64,000 nt of DNA, taken from positions 496,001-560,000 of the forward strand of contig NZ_FNQH01000001.1 of NCBI RefSeq assembly GCF_900107505.1, given 5' to 3'. The number at the start of each line of letters is the position of its first letter. Position 1 is the first letter of the stretch. Under the pieces are notes generated by a model. It was not told the DNA's origin, did no database searches, and saw nothing but the letters and a program-made list of their open reading frames with translations. Below, in pieces: positions 1-10,250 of the stretch. Made by a program: the position numbers and the translations under genes. This DNA is from Trichococcus collinsii (GTDB lineage: Bacteria; Bacillota; Bacilli; Lactobacillales; Aerococcaceae).

Positions 1-1881
<1,881 letters not shown>

Positions 1882-2022
1882 ATGTTTGGATGCAGAATGT
1901 TTTCTGGTTTCAATACTAACGGTTTTGGTTTTAGTTTTCCCTATGTCTCATACGGTGGTTAAACAACACAGTTACTTGATTGCGTAACAAAATTATCTTT
2001 TAATATCAGACTAAGACAAACT

Positions 2023-2065
2023 AAAAACGCGGAAATCCTTATTTTGAGGGGTTTCCGCGTTTTTG
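2023..2065 (+). terminator. Rho-independent terminator after the GH1 gene
   Basis: The arms AAAAACGCGGAAATCC and GGTTTCCGCGTTTTT form a GC-centred hairpin followed by T residues. It closes the beta-glucoside operon. The core GCGGAAATCC recurs in the hairpins at 5121 and 19102. The rest of the 1882-2175 gap shows no gene. Confidence 0.85.
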
Positions 2066-2175
2066 TATTATCAAGTATAGTAAGTCTAATAAATGGATTT
2101 GAATTAAGGCATCGCCCTTATCCTTATCCATGTCCATAGGTTGAATATATCCATCACTTCATTTTATATTATCGA

Positions 2176-2204
2176 TTGACATTATAAACCAAACGGTTTA
2201 TATT
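2176..2204 (+). promoter_or_regulatory. Promoter with embedded palindromic operator
   Basis: TTGACA (2176-2181), a 17-nt spacer and TATATT (2199-2204) form a near-consensus sigma-A promoter. The spacer and -10 box contain the perfect dyad TATAAACC-AAAC-GGTTTATA (2183-2202). The HTH protein encoded 22 nt downstream is the obvious candidate to bind it, which would make the operon autoregulated (inference). Confidence 0.7.
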
Positions 2205-2225
2205 TATGGCGATAGGAGGGACGAC

Positions 2226-2936
2226 ATGAATACTTCAGAAATGGTTAGAGAACTTTGCAAAGCTATGAATATCAGCTTAGCTGAACTTGCTCGAAGATTG
2301 CAGCAATCACCGCAGAATTTTTTCAAAAAAATAAAGCGAGACAGCCTGACATTGGAAGAACTATTCACAATTGCAGATATTCTCGGAGTCAGGTACGAGC
2401 AAGTATTTGTACGCCCTAATGGGGAATATATTTCAACTGCCAACGAACTTCAATGGGTACAACCGAAGGGAGAAAGAAATATGACAAAGGTTAAAGGCAC
2501 TTTCGAGAAAATAATGATAGAACTTGGTGAAACAGCGAACGCAGCGGTACAGGATTATATCCATGAGATTTTGAACAATGTAGTCGAAAGAGAGAAGCAA
2601 TTTGGAATCCAACATGCAGTCGAGGCCCTTCTTGATTCTAATGTAGATGATGACAATATTATTCGGTACCTTGAAAAATATTGGGGTATGCATGATGGGG
2701 AAGCAATTGAGGCGGTTAGAATAATCAAGACGCAAGTTCATCCGAAGAATGAACTGAAATATTATCTGAAGAAGCAAGGATATTCTGATGAGGAGATAAG
2801 AGACTTTGTTATAACGTATCGTGTTGGACCAGAGTTGCGAACGGATCACGAATTGTGGAAACTTTCTCCGGTGAAACTTGTAGAGAAACTCAAGGATATC
2901 AAAGAAAAAAGGACTAATAATCGGGAGGACAAATAG
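2226..2936 (+). CDS. XRE-family HTH protein with uncharacterised C-terminal domain
   Basis: The first ~65 residues form a Cro/CI-type helix-turn-helix (ELARRLQQSPQNFFKKIKR is the recognition region), so DNA binding is expected. The remaining ~170 residues are mainly helical and charged and I do not recognise them; they contain two similar motifs, NIIRYLEKYWGM and ELKYYLKKQGYSDEEIRDF. The start ATG has a good AGGAGGG site. The gene lies directly behind a promoter whose spacer carries a palindrome. The next gene starts 1 nt after the stop, so the two are co-transcribed. Confidence 0.7.
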   Translation: MNTSEMVRELCKAMNISLAELARRLQQSPQNFFKKIKRDSLTLEELFTIADILGVRYEQVFVRPNGEYISTANELQWVQPKGERNMTKVKGTFEKIMIELGETANAAVQDYIHEILNNVVEREKQFGIQHAVEALLDSNVDDDNIIRYLEKYWGMHDGEAIEAVRIIKTQVHPKNELKYYLKKQGYSDEEIRDFVITYRVGPELRTDHELWKLSPVKLVEKLKDIKEKRTNNREDK

Positions 2937-2937
2937 T

Positions 2938-3279
2938 ATGCCAAAGCACTGGGATTATGAAGATGATCACGATTGGGACGATAATTATGATTACAAGGCG
3001 AATGGACAAGTTTACTGGTATGGTAAATACTATCCGGCAGAATATATTGATAAACTTTTCGAAAATCAAAAAAGTTCACATGATACTAAGGCTACTAATA
3101 AATCCGGCGAAACCGGAAAGGGTATTGCCGTTGTCTTAGGAGCTGCCAGTCTTGCTGCAATTGTTACCTATGGTGTTAATAAGGGGGTCCCGTATATTAA
3201 AAATTGGTGGACGAATACAGTTGAGCCAAGTATAAAAAAGGCAAAGAAAAAGAGAGCTCGTAAAAAAGTTTCCAAATAA
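2938..3279 (+). CDS. Hypothetical small protein with one membrane segment
   Basis: A 113-residue protein of unknown function. Residues 1-25 are very rich in Asp, Tyr and Trp. A hydrophobic segment near residues 61-80 (GIAVVLGAASLAAIVTYGV) could be a membrane helix, and the end is strongly basic (KKAKKKRARKKVSK). It starts 1 nt after the XRE gene with its own GGGAGG site, so it probably works with that regulator. No family recognised. Confidence 0.55.
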   Translation: MPKHWDYEDDHDWDDNYDYKANGQVYWYGKYYPAEYIDKLFENQKSSHDTKATNKSGETGKGIAVVLGAASLAAIVTYGVNKGVPYIKNWWTNTVEPSIKKAKKKRARKKVSK

Positions 3280-3455
3280 GAATTAAACGTTCCCAGTTAT
3301 ATAGTAGCAACTCTAATCTATTATTTTGGGTGTATGAATATATTCCTAGCTAAATACAATTGGGGGACAGGTAGTATAAAGTAGTGATGGAGATAAGAAA
3401 TTTTGACTTTGTGGCAGAATTCGATTTCGGGATGGTTATAATAAAGGAGAATAAT

Positions 3456-3848
3456 ATGGACCCAACAATAAGCGAAATGAAAATTATTATTGCGAATCAC
3501 ATTGATATCAGCCATAGCCGTTTAAAAAATAAGGAAGTTGAATTTTTGTACCAATTTATTATGCAGTATGATCGCTTCCAAAGCCTTGACTATTTATATA
3601 AACACTGTAACGATAATCTGTGGTCATCAGATGGAAGGTATACACGATGGTATGAGGATTACTATTATTTTGGTGAAAGTGAAATCCGTATTTTTAAGAA
3701 CTGGAGTTTTCATGATGACGATGGTCAAAATAGGAATGGTACGACTAGTGTTGAAATGACAGCGAGAAAAGTTATCGACTGGTTCAAGGAACACCATAGA
3801 TTACCAATGTTTGCTGGAGTGAATGATATAGTCACGATATTAATTTAA
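3456..3848 (+). CDS. Hypothetical protein
   Basis: A 130-residue soluble acidic protein without a recognised family. ATG 3456 is chosen rather than ATG 3384 because AAAGGAGA lies 5-6 nt upstream of it, while no ribosome binding site precedes 3384. The sequence is rich in aromatic residues (RWYEDYYYFGESEIRIF). Its AT-rich coding sequence matches the accessory island rather than the PTS operon. Confidence 0.5.
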   Translation: MDPTISEMKIIIANHIDISHSRLKNKEVEFLYQFIMQYDRFQSLDYLYKHCNDNLWSSDGRYTRWYEDYYYFGESEIRIFKNWSFHDDDGQNRNGTTSVEMTARKVIDWFKEHHRLPMFAGVNDIVTILI

Positions 3849-3873
3849 TTTATTTGGCAAAAAGTAGCAGAAT

Positions 3874-3889
3874 CATTGATATATCAATG
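3874..3889. repeat. 16-bp perfect palindrome
   Basis: CATTGATATATCAATG reads the same on both strands, 26 nt after the preceding stop codon. It could be an operator or chance in AT-rich DNA; no promoter is evident beside it. The rest of 3849-4036 shows no gene. Confidence 0.4.
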
Positions 3890-4036
3890 CTAAATCTTTG
3901 AGCTACATTTTTAGTTATTAATAAATTCCAATTCTTTTAACTGTTTTAATTATTTTGCATTTACAAATCTCAGTGGCGCTATTTATGTCTCCCATAACAC
4001 AAATAGTTCAGTAAAAAAATCACTAATATCATTATG

Positions 4037-4077
4037 CCAACCCCATCCTGACTTTGATCCAGTCAGGATGGGGTTGG
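4037..4077. repeat. Perfect 16-bp inverted repeat (hairpin) beside the IS66 remnant
   Basis: The arms CCAACCCCATCCTGAC (4037-4052) and GTCAGGATGGGGTTGG (4062-4077) are exactly complementary around a 9-nt loop. There is no T run, so it is not a standard terminator. It lies 7 nt upstream of an IS66-type tnpB remnant and may be linked to that element. Confidence 0.6.
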
Positions 4078-4084
4078 AGAATCG

Positions 4085-4255
4085 ATGAAATCCGATTTAT
4101 TCATCGTTTGTGGCAAGACCGATATGAGGAAAGGCATCGATGGGTTGGTCGCTCTGATTCAGGACGTTTACGAACTGGACCCTTATGAAGATGCCATTTT
4201 CTAGTTCCCAGGAAGATGTAAAGACCGCCATACAAGATTGTATTTTCAACGGTAA
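4085..4255 (+). pseudogene. tnpB: IS66-family TnpB (Orf2) remnant
   Basis: Translation from ATG 4085 gives the characteristic IS66 Orf2 segments FIVCGKTDMRKGIDGL and YELDPYEDAIF, then an in-frame TAG at 4202-4204 where the family has a hydrophobic residue, then FPGRCKDRHTRLYF. The frame stops at 4253. Only about half of a normal ~115-residue TnpB remains and no transposase (TnpC) is nearby, so this is a dead fragment. It marks past transposon activity in the island. Confidence 0.8.
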
Positions 4256-4294
4256 TGACTATACCATGATTAGTGATATATATTATTAAATAGA

Positions 4295-5062
4295 ATGAGA
4301 TATTTGCGAATGGTTTCTGTAACTAATAGAATAACGCAAGTAAAACAGCCAAGAGGTGGGTATATAAATCCAAAAGATTTTAAGTTCGTTGAACTAAATG
4401 ACAGCAAAGAATTGTTTCCAGATGAAAATACGCACAGTACTATTGTCGGTTTGGCTGTTGATTATCTGACTAGATTTACGATGGGAACATCTGCTAAAGA
4501 AGCATTCCAAATTTCAATCCTCGGTTCCATGCTTGTTCATGAGAATGATTATGCAATGGCGCTTGTAGATGCTGTTATTGGCCTTGACGATAACTCAATT
4601 ATCAATGCCTGCAAGTTAGTTGGATTCGATGTAGCTCGTAGAGCGGGTGTTGCAGCTTATAGACCTGTTGAATCTATTCTTCCTGATCATGAAGCCATTT
4701 CAAACATACGGATTATGGTTGAGAGAAGTACTACTTTCCTAAAAGAATTCGGCCCAATAGTAAAAGATGGCTTTACATTTGAATGTGGGTACACACAGAT
4801 AGTATCCAGTGGAGATGGTGATTTTTTAACGCAATCCACTCTTTGGGATTTTAAAGTTTTGAAAAAGGAACCCACTAATAAACATACCTTGCAACTACTC
4901 ATGTATTATTTAATGGGCTGTCACTCTATACACGAAGAATTTAAAAGTGTAGATAAATTGGGGATTTTTAACCCAAGATTAAATAAGGTGTACTTATTGA
5001 ACATCAATGGAATTCCGTCCGAGGTCATCCATCAAGTTGCTAGTGAGGTTATTGGTTACTGA
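4295..5062 (+). CDS. PD-(D/E)XK nuclease-like protein
   Basis: A 255-residue protein of unknown role. The segment GDGDFLTQSTLWDFKVLKKEPTNK has the layout of a PD-(D/E)XK active site: a metal-binding Asp, a short strand, then D-x-K (DFK). It is followed by a helix with TLQLLMYYLMG, as in many such nucleases. The N-terminal ~150 residues are helical and unassigned. No clear ribosome binding site precedes ATG 4295, so the start is uncertain. It lies between an IS66 remnant and a restriction-type endonuclease. A terminator follows at 5121. Confidence 0.55.
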   Translation: MRYLRMVSVTNRITQVKQPRGGYINPKDFKFVELNDSKELFPDENTHSTIVGLAVDYLTRFTMGTSAKEAFQISILGSMLVHENDYAMALVDAVIGLDDNSIINACKLVGFDVARRAGVAAYRPVESILPDHEAISNIRIMVERSTTFLKEFGPIVKDGFTFECGYTQIVSSGDGDFLTQSTLWDFKVLKKEPTNKHTLQLLMYYLMGCHSIHEEFKSVDKLGIFNPRLNKVYLLNINGIPSEVIHQVASEVIGY

Positions 5063-5120
5063 CCAGAATGATTTAAGCCTACATTTTCATAAATAGCGAC
5101 AGACAAAAGTAAACCTAATA

Positions 5121-5157
5121 AGCGGAAATCCTATCAATATGAGGATTTCTGCTTTTT
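5121..5157 (+). terminator. Rho-independent terminator
   Basis: AGCGGAAATCCT and AGGATTTCTGCT pair (one G-U) around a 9-nt loop and are followed by T residues. The 5' arm shares GCGGAAATCC with the hairpin at 2023. In the gap 5158-5545 I see only short broken frames and no gene. Confidence 0.75.
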
Positions 5158-5545
5158 CTGTTCTATAACCTAGCAACCTGTAAAGAGCATGCATTATCAT
5201 TTTTTATTTCTTTCCGCAAAAATCTCTTAAAAAAACATTTTCAATAATCTAATTTCCTTTATGTATGATAACTAGAATTAGATTGAATAACTGACGGAAT
5301 ATTGAGATAATAAAAAAAGACAATCCAGCGATATTGCAAGCCAGTATGCGAGTCATTTGAAAAGGAACAGTAAGAGCTATCAAAGATTTCGATTGGATGT
5401 CAGAAGTGAGCCATGAAGTGTACATGATTGAGGATTAATCGGAGAGCAAATGGATATTTATTCAATCGCGTTCAACACTGATTTTATGCGCCAGAAACTT
5501 GCTGTAAACTTACGGACTATCTTGTTTGAATAGGCATAAATAAAC

Positions 5546-5563
5546 AGGTGATATCAGTCACCT
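5546..5563. promoter_or_regulatory. Dyad just upstream of the Vsr-like endonuclease gene
   Basis: AGGTGA-tatcag-TCACCT is a 6-bp inverted repeat with a 6-nt spacer, ending 16 nt before the start codon at 5580. Its position would suit an operator or a small hairpin affecting translation. Function is inferred from position only. Confidence 0.35.
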
Positions 5564-5579
5564 CGTGAAAGGACTCCTA

Positions 5580-6572
5580 ATGGGAAAATACAACTATATA
5601 AAAAGACAAATCGCAAAGACGAATAAGAAAAATGACGAGAATTATATCGTTACGCGAACCTGGCATCTGTTAGACAACTACGATATAAAAATGGATACAC
5701 AGCAGTACATTGCACGGGATAATCCTGATTTCCCCTATGCATTGGCGGATATGTATTTCCCTCAGTTTAATATCGTTGTCGAGGTGGATGAAGCTTACCA
5801 TCAAAATAGCTTCGTGATGGAGCTTGATGAAATCCGTAAAAACGACATCATCAATGCTATCGGCTGTAAAGTTTATCGTATCAATGCAACAGCCCCCATC
5901 CAAAAAATCCACAATCAGATTAATGAAGTTGTGGCTGATATCAAAAACAGGATACTAACGGTAGGTCTTACCCCGTGGGATATTACTAGAGAGTACAGTC
6001 CAAATAGCTATGTAGAAAAAGGGTATATCGATGTAGATGACAATGTTCATTTGAGAACGGTAGCAGATTGCTGCAATTGTTTCGGAGCTGGTTATAAAGG
6101 TTTTCAAGGCAGCGGTGCATCACATAAATTCGAGAAGGATACTGACATCAAGCGTTTGAAATTCTATCCTAATGGAGTTTGGGACAATGTATTAGAGGCA
6201 GACGAATCCAGATTTATTGAATTCCACACCGATCATAATGAAAATGAATCTTATCTCCAGAAAAGACTAACTAACTTAAATCAAAAAATCGCTTTGTTCA
6301 CTCATGCCAAAACGGCTTCAGGTCAATTTGAGGCAACTTTTAAGGGACTCTATAAAGTGAACAAAGAGGATAGCGCAAAGAGCGGCAAAGTGACATATGA
6401 CAGAATTTCAAAAATTATGCCCACCTATTATCCTCAAGACACCATTAAACCGCATAAAATAGCAGAAGCATATGACTCAACAGGGTACAAAGTTGCTCAC
6501 TTTTATAATGAAAAAACATTGTCTGAGTTCAGGCATAGATATGCAGTGGAACAGTATTCCTATACTTTTTGA
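5580..6572 (+). CDS. Vsr-like restriction endonuclease, probable PvuRts1I/AbaSI type
   Basis: Likely a modification-dependent endonuclease. Residues ~45-115 carry a Vsr-like PD-(D/E)XK core: ALADMYFPQFNIVVEVDEAYH, then a helix (ELDEIRKNDIINAIG) and the strand CKVYRINA. Known PvuRts1I/AbaSI enzymes combine such an N-terminal nuclease with a C-terminal SRA-like domain that reads 5-hydroxymethylcytosine. Here the C-terminal ~200 residues (GVWDNVLEADESRFIEFHTD and beyond) have suitable length, but I cannot prove the SRA fold. ATG 5580 is chosen over GTG 5565 because AAAGGA precedes it. A free-standing modified-base nuclease fits the adjacent type I system. Confidence 0.55.
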   Translation: MGKYNYIKRQIAKTNKKNDENYIVTRTWHLLDNYDIKMDTQQYIARDNPDFPYALADMYFPQFNIVVEVDEAYHQNSFVMELDEIRKNDIINAIGCKVYRINATAPIQKIHNQINEVVADIKNRILTVGLTPWDITREYSPNSYVEKGYIDVDDNVHLRTVADCCNCFGAGYKGFQGSGASHKFEKDTDIKRLKFYPNGVWDNVLEADESRFIEFHTDHNENESYLQKRLTNLNQKIALFTHAKTASGQFEATFKGLYKVNKEDSAKSGKVTYDRISKIMPTYYPQDTIKPHKIAEAYDSTGYKVAHFYNEKTLSEFRHRYAVEQYSYTF

Positions 6573-6717
6573 TAGATACATAGGGGATTACAGAATAATC
6601 TTTGGAGGGGAAACATGTACTATTTTAAATAGTTCTCGCTTGGTATAGACCTGAATATTCACATTCTGAGCGTTATGAAGTCAGCCAAATCGATGAAATT
6701 TAAAAGGGGATGCAAAT

Positions 6718-7231
6718 GTGATTGCTGAAATTAAGGTTAAGCTGAGGCAAACAGGCTATAATTTGAATGAAAGGCTGGAAGATATCTTTGGGGTTGATAG
6801 CACATACTTCAGTTAAGAAGTTGCAGAAATTGGTCAGCTGGAGATCCAAAAAGAAAAGATAAAGCTAGAACTGAAGCCTATCGTTAAAAAAATTGAGCAG
6901 CAGTTCTTCTTAGGTGAGATCAACGATTTGGTGGCTGTTCCAGTATACGACAAAGAAGAAATGAATGTCATTGAGCGGGATATTGAAAGAACAAAGCTTA
7001 TGGCTAGATTCAAAGCTGCGTTGGAAGTGGTGGAGGACAATCCATACATGGATACGTACAGGCTGATTGTTGAATTAATGGAAAAAGCGCAGCAGGAAAT
7101 CGTGTTGCAAAAAAACAGTCGAGGCGTTGGCCCATTACCATCAGGTGTTGCCGGATTGGGTCAGCACCGGACCGAAGCAGGATGAATATGAAGGCGAGCT
7201 ATTTGAATTTTTTGATGACAATAATTATTAA
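6718..7231 (+). pseudogene. Broken gene upstream of hsdM
   Basis: From GTG 6718 (GGGGA upstream) the frame reads VIAEIKVKLRQTGYNLNERL and continues to an in-frame TAA at 6814-6816. The same frame resumes with EVAEIGQLEIQKEKIKLELK and runs on through LVAVPVYDKEEMNVIE to an A7 run at 7109-7115. There the sense shifts by +1 to TVEALAHYHQVLPDWVSTGP, ending in FEFFDDNNY at TAA 7229. An intact ancestor of ~170 or more residues is clear, but I do not recognise the family. Remnants of the same gene may extend upstream to ~6600. hsdM starts 21 nt later. Confidence 0.65.
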
Positions 7232-7251
7232 CGATCGGAGGAAAAATAAAC

Positions 7252-8775
7252 ATGGCAGAACAGACAGGAAACATAGGATTCGAGGAAACACTCTGGAAAG
7301 CAGCTGATAAATTAAGGGGCAGCATGGATGCCAGCGAATATAAACACGTGGTTTTAGGGTTGATTTTCTTGAAATATATTTCTGATAAATTTGAAACAAA
7401 GTACGATGCCCTTCTCGAGGAAGGCGAAGGATTTGAAGAAGACCGGGATGAATATGAATCGGAGAATATCTTCTGGGTTCCCAAAGAAGCCAGATGGACT
7501 TTTATCAAGGATAACGCGAAAGTCGCGAAGATTGGTCAGTATATCGATGATGCGATGATCTTGACCGAAAAGGAAAATACTTCACTTAAAGGGGTATTGG
7601 ATAAACGGTATGCACGCCCAGAGATTGATAAAAGACGGTTAGGTGAATTGATTGACCTTATTTCGACCATCAAGTTACACCAGAACGGTGAAAAAGACCT
7701 GCTCGGCAGGGTCTACGAGTATTTCTTAGGCCAGTTTGCTTCAGTTGAAGGTAAAGGCGGCGGAGAATTCTATACGCCAACCAGCATTGTTAAGACGCTG
7801 GTTGAAATGATTGAACCCTATCAAGGCAGAGTTTATGACCCTTGCTGCGGATCCGGGGGTATGTTTGTACAGAGTGAAAAGTTTGTCGAAGACCATCAGG
7901 GAAGGATCGAGAACCTTTCGATTTATGGACAGGAAATGAATTCTACAACTTGGAAACTTTGCAGAATGAACTTAGCGATTCGTGGACTGGATGCGAATCT
8001 TGGACTGCACCATGCAGATACCTTCCATCATGATATGCACAAGACATTGAAGGCGGACTACATCCTTGCAAATCCACCCTTTAATATCAGCGACTGGGGC
8101 GGTAATCACCTAGTGGATGACGTGCGTTGGAAGTACGGTATCCCACCAGTAGGGAATGCCAATTATGCTTGGCTTGAACATATGGTGTACCATCTTGCCC
8201 CAAATGGAGCAGCAGGTATTGTGTTGGCCAATGGCTCATTGAGTTCCAATACATCCAATGAAGGTGAGATAAGAAAGAACCTTCTGGAAGCAGATTTGGT
8301 GGATGCGATTGTCGCGCTTCCCGATAAGCTATTCTACTCAACCGGAATTCCGGTATCACTTTGGATCCTCAATAGAAACAAGAAAGAGAATCCTATATTT
8401 CGAAACAGAGAGCATGAAATATTGTTCATCGATGCGAGACAACTAGGAGAAATGATAGACCGTCGTCACAGAGAACTTAATGAAGGGGATATCGACAAGA
8501 TTGCAAACACCTATCATGAGTGGCGCAACCTGGATGGCGAATACGAAGACGTCAAAGGCTTCTGTAAATCTGCGAAGATTGAAGAAATCAGGGGACATGA
8601 ATATGTCCTGACTCCTGGAAGATACGTAGGCATAGAAGATGCAGAAGATGATGGCGTCCCGTTCGAGGAGAAAATGGGAGATATGACTGCTGAACTGGCA
8701 GAACTCTTTGCCAAGTCCAGACACCTAGAGGAAGAAATCAGAAAGAATCTAGGAGGGATTGGGTATGAGTTTTAA
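7252..8775 (+). CDS. hsdM: Type I restriction-modification DNA methyltransferase subunit
   Basis: Adenine-N6 methyltransferase of a type I system; with HsdS it methylates the target, and with HsdR it forms the restriction complex. Residues 1-~140 form the HsdM N-terminal helical domain ([19 protein letters not shown]). The SAM-binding motif [13 protein letters not shown] lies near residue 200 and the catalytic motif [14 protein letters not shown] near 275. The length of 507 residues is usual. CGGAGG precedes ATG. Its last 11 nt overlap the hsdS start. All key residues are present, so it should be active. Confidence 0.95.
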   Translation: MAEQTGNIGFEETLWKAADKLRGSMDASEYKHVVLGLIFLKYISDKFETKYDALLEEGEGFEEDRDEYESENIFWVPKEARWTFIKDNAKVAKIGQYIDDAMILTEKENTSLKGVLDKRYARPEIDKRRLGELIDLISTIKLHQNGEKDLLGRVYEYFLGQFASVEGKGGGEFYTPTSIVKTLVEMIEPYQGRVYDPCCGSGGMFVQSEKFVEDHQGRIENLSIYGQEMNSTTWKLCRMNLAIRGLDANLGLHHADTFHHDMHKTLKADYILANPPFNISDWGGNHLVDDVRWKYGIPPVGNANYAWLEHMVYHLAPNGAAGIVLANGSLSSNTSNEGEIRKNLLEADLVDAIVALPDKLFYSTGIPVSLWILNRNKKENPIFRNREHEILFIDARQLGEMIDRRHRELNEGDIDKIANTYHEWRNLDGEYEDVKGFCKSAKIEEIRGHEYVLTPGRYVGIEDAEDDGVPFEEKMGDMTAELAELFAKSRHLEEEIRKNLGGIGYEF

Positions 8776-10024
8776 TGAGTGGAAAACAGTTAAATTGGAA
8801 GATACTGTTTATATACTTGGTGATGGATTACATGGAACCCCTAAGTATGATGAAAATGGAGAATATTATTTCATTAACGGAAATAATTTAGACGGAAATA
8901 TAGTCATAGATGAAAAGACTAATAAAGTTGGCTTTAAAGAGTACGAGAAGTTCAAGAAAGATTTGAATGATAGGACGATATTTGTATCAATTAATGGAAC
9001 ATTAGGTAGAGTTGCTACTTACAATGGAGAGAAAGTTGTTTTAGGAAAGAGTGCTTGCTATTTTAACGTAAAACATGATCACAGTAAAAATTATATAAAA
9101 TATATCATGCATAGTGCGGATTTTAGGCGTTATCTGAATACACACTCTACAGGTACAACGATTAAGAACATGGGATTGAAGCAAATGAGAGAATTTACCT
9201 TTCAATTGCCCCCCTTAGAAGAACAAAAAGCCATCGCCCATGTCCTTTCAACCCTAGACGGAAAAATCGAAGTGAACAACCAGATAAATAAAATTCTTGA
9301 GAATATGGCCCAGACGATTTTTAAACAGTGGTTTGTGGATTTCGAATTCCCTAATGAAGATGGTGAGCCCTATAAGTCCAATGGCGGTGAAATGGTTGAA
9401 AGCGAGCTTGGGATGATTCCGAAGGGGTGGAAAGTGAAATCAGTATATGAATTAGTTGATTCTATATCAGTGAAGCATAGCTTTCCAAATGATAAAATTG
9501 TTTTTTTAAATACATCTGATGTCTATGATGGAGAGGTACTTTTGCATAAAGAAACAATAGTACAAAATTTACCTGGGCAAGCGAAAAAGTCAATTAGAAA
9601 ACATGACATTCTATACAGTGAAATTCGGCCTAAAAATAAAAGGTTTGCATATATCAATTTTGATTCAGACAATTATGTAGTATCAACAAAGTTAATGGTT
9701 TTAAGAGTAAAACATATCAGTTCGGCAATAGTTTTTTTCTTGTTAACTTGTGAAGCTACAATAAATGAACTACAGATGATGGCTGAAAGTAGATCAGGCA
9801 CTTTTCCACAAATTACATTTGATAATATGAAATACATAAAAATAGCATTACCTATTGAAGAGCCGTTTCCAGATGATATTAGTAACAATTTTGAGGGCAT
9901 TATAAATATGATATCTGAAAAAAGAAAAGAGAATGCTAAGTTAAGAACTATTAGAGATTCTATTCTCCCAAAACTAATGTCAGGTGAAATCAGAGTACCA
10001 ATCGATTCCGAAGGTGGAGGCTAA
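8765..10024 (+). CDS. hsdS: Type I restriction-modification specificity subunit
   Basis: DNA-recognition subunit. Two target-recognition domains (residues ~5-150 and ~225-385) are each followed by a conserved helical region. The central one reads [20 protein letters not shown] and leads into the spacer ending in GMIPKGWK; the C-terminal one ends in [19 protein letters not shown] 8765 is preferred over TTG 8759 because AGGAGGG at 8751-8757 fits it. It overlaps hsdM by 11 nt, so translation is coupled. The two recognition domains are dissimilar, implying a bipartite asymmetric site. The domains are more AT-rich than hsdM, a usual sign of domain exchange. Confidence 0.93.
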   Translation: MSFNEWKTVKLEDTVYILGDGLHGTPKYDENGEYYFINGNNLDGNIVIDEKTNKVGFKEYEKFKKDLNDRTIFVSINGTLGRVATYNGEKVVLGKSACYFNVKHDHSKNYIKYIMHSADFRRYLNTHSTGTTIKNMGLKQMREFTFQLPPLEEQKAIAHVLSTLDGKIEVNNQINKILENMAQTIFKQWFVDFEFPNEDGEPYKSNGGEMVESELGMIPKGWKVKSVYELVDSISVKHSFPNDKIVFLNTSDVYDGEVLLHKETIVQNLPGQAKKSIRKHDILYSEIRPKNKRFAYINFDSDNYVVSTKLMVLRVKHISSAIVFFLLTCEATINELQMMAESRSGTFPQITFDNMKYIKIALPIEEPFPDDISNNFEGIINMISEKRKENAKLRTIRDSILPKLMSGEIRVPIDSEGGG

Positions 10025-10227
10025 TGAAATTGGGTATCAGAATACCAAGCCTGAAGAAAAGAATATCTGTAAGAACAAGCATCAAAAGACAGGTTTTTCA
10101 CAGAATTGGATTAATGATGCCACGAGGATAGGGTGTTTTGAGAAATACTAAGAAAGCTGTCAATAATAAAGTTTACAATCAGACATCCTTTGATATTTTT
10201 AAATTGCTAAAGCAACAATTCAAATAA
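10024..10227 (+). pseudogene. Small phage-type gene interrupted by a stop codon
   Basis: ATG 10024 overlaps the hsdS stop (TAATG). The frame reads [20 protein letters not shown] and on to MMPRG, meets TAG at 10129-10131, and continues in the same frame with GVLRNTKKAVNNKVYNQTSF to TAA 10225. The combined sequence resembles small basic proteins (roughly MKLG(I/F)R...NPKKAxYNKVYxxTSF) that I associate with phage and mobile-element neighbourhoods; this is from memory. Whether the first 35 residues are still made is unknown. Confidence 0.55.
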
Positions 10228-10250
10228 TCAAATTTTAGAGGAGATAAATC

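Noticed and set aside
7109-7116. A-AAA-AAC heptamer as programmed -1 frameshift site
   Set aside because: The downstream sense frame is +1, not -1, relative to the upstream frame, and a stop codon already breaks the gene further upstream.
8765-10024. Phase-variable hsdS inversion system
   Set aside because: Only one hsdS is present, with no second hsdS copy, inverted repeat pair or recombinase gene nearby.
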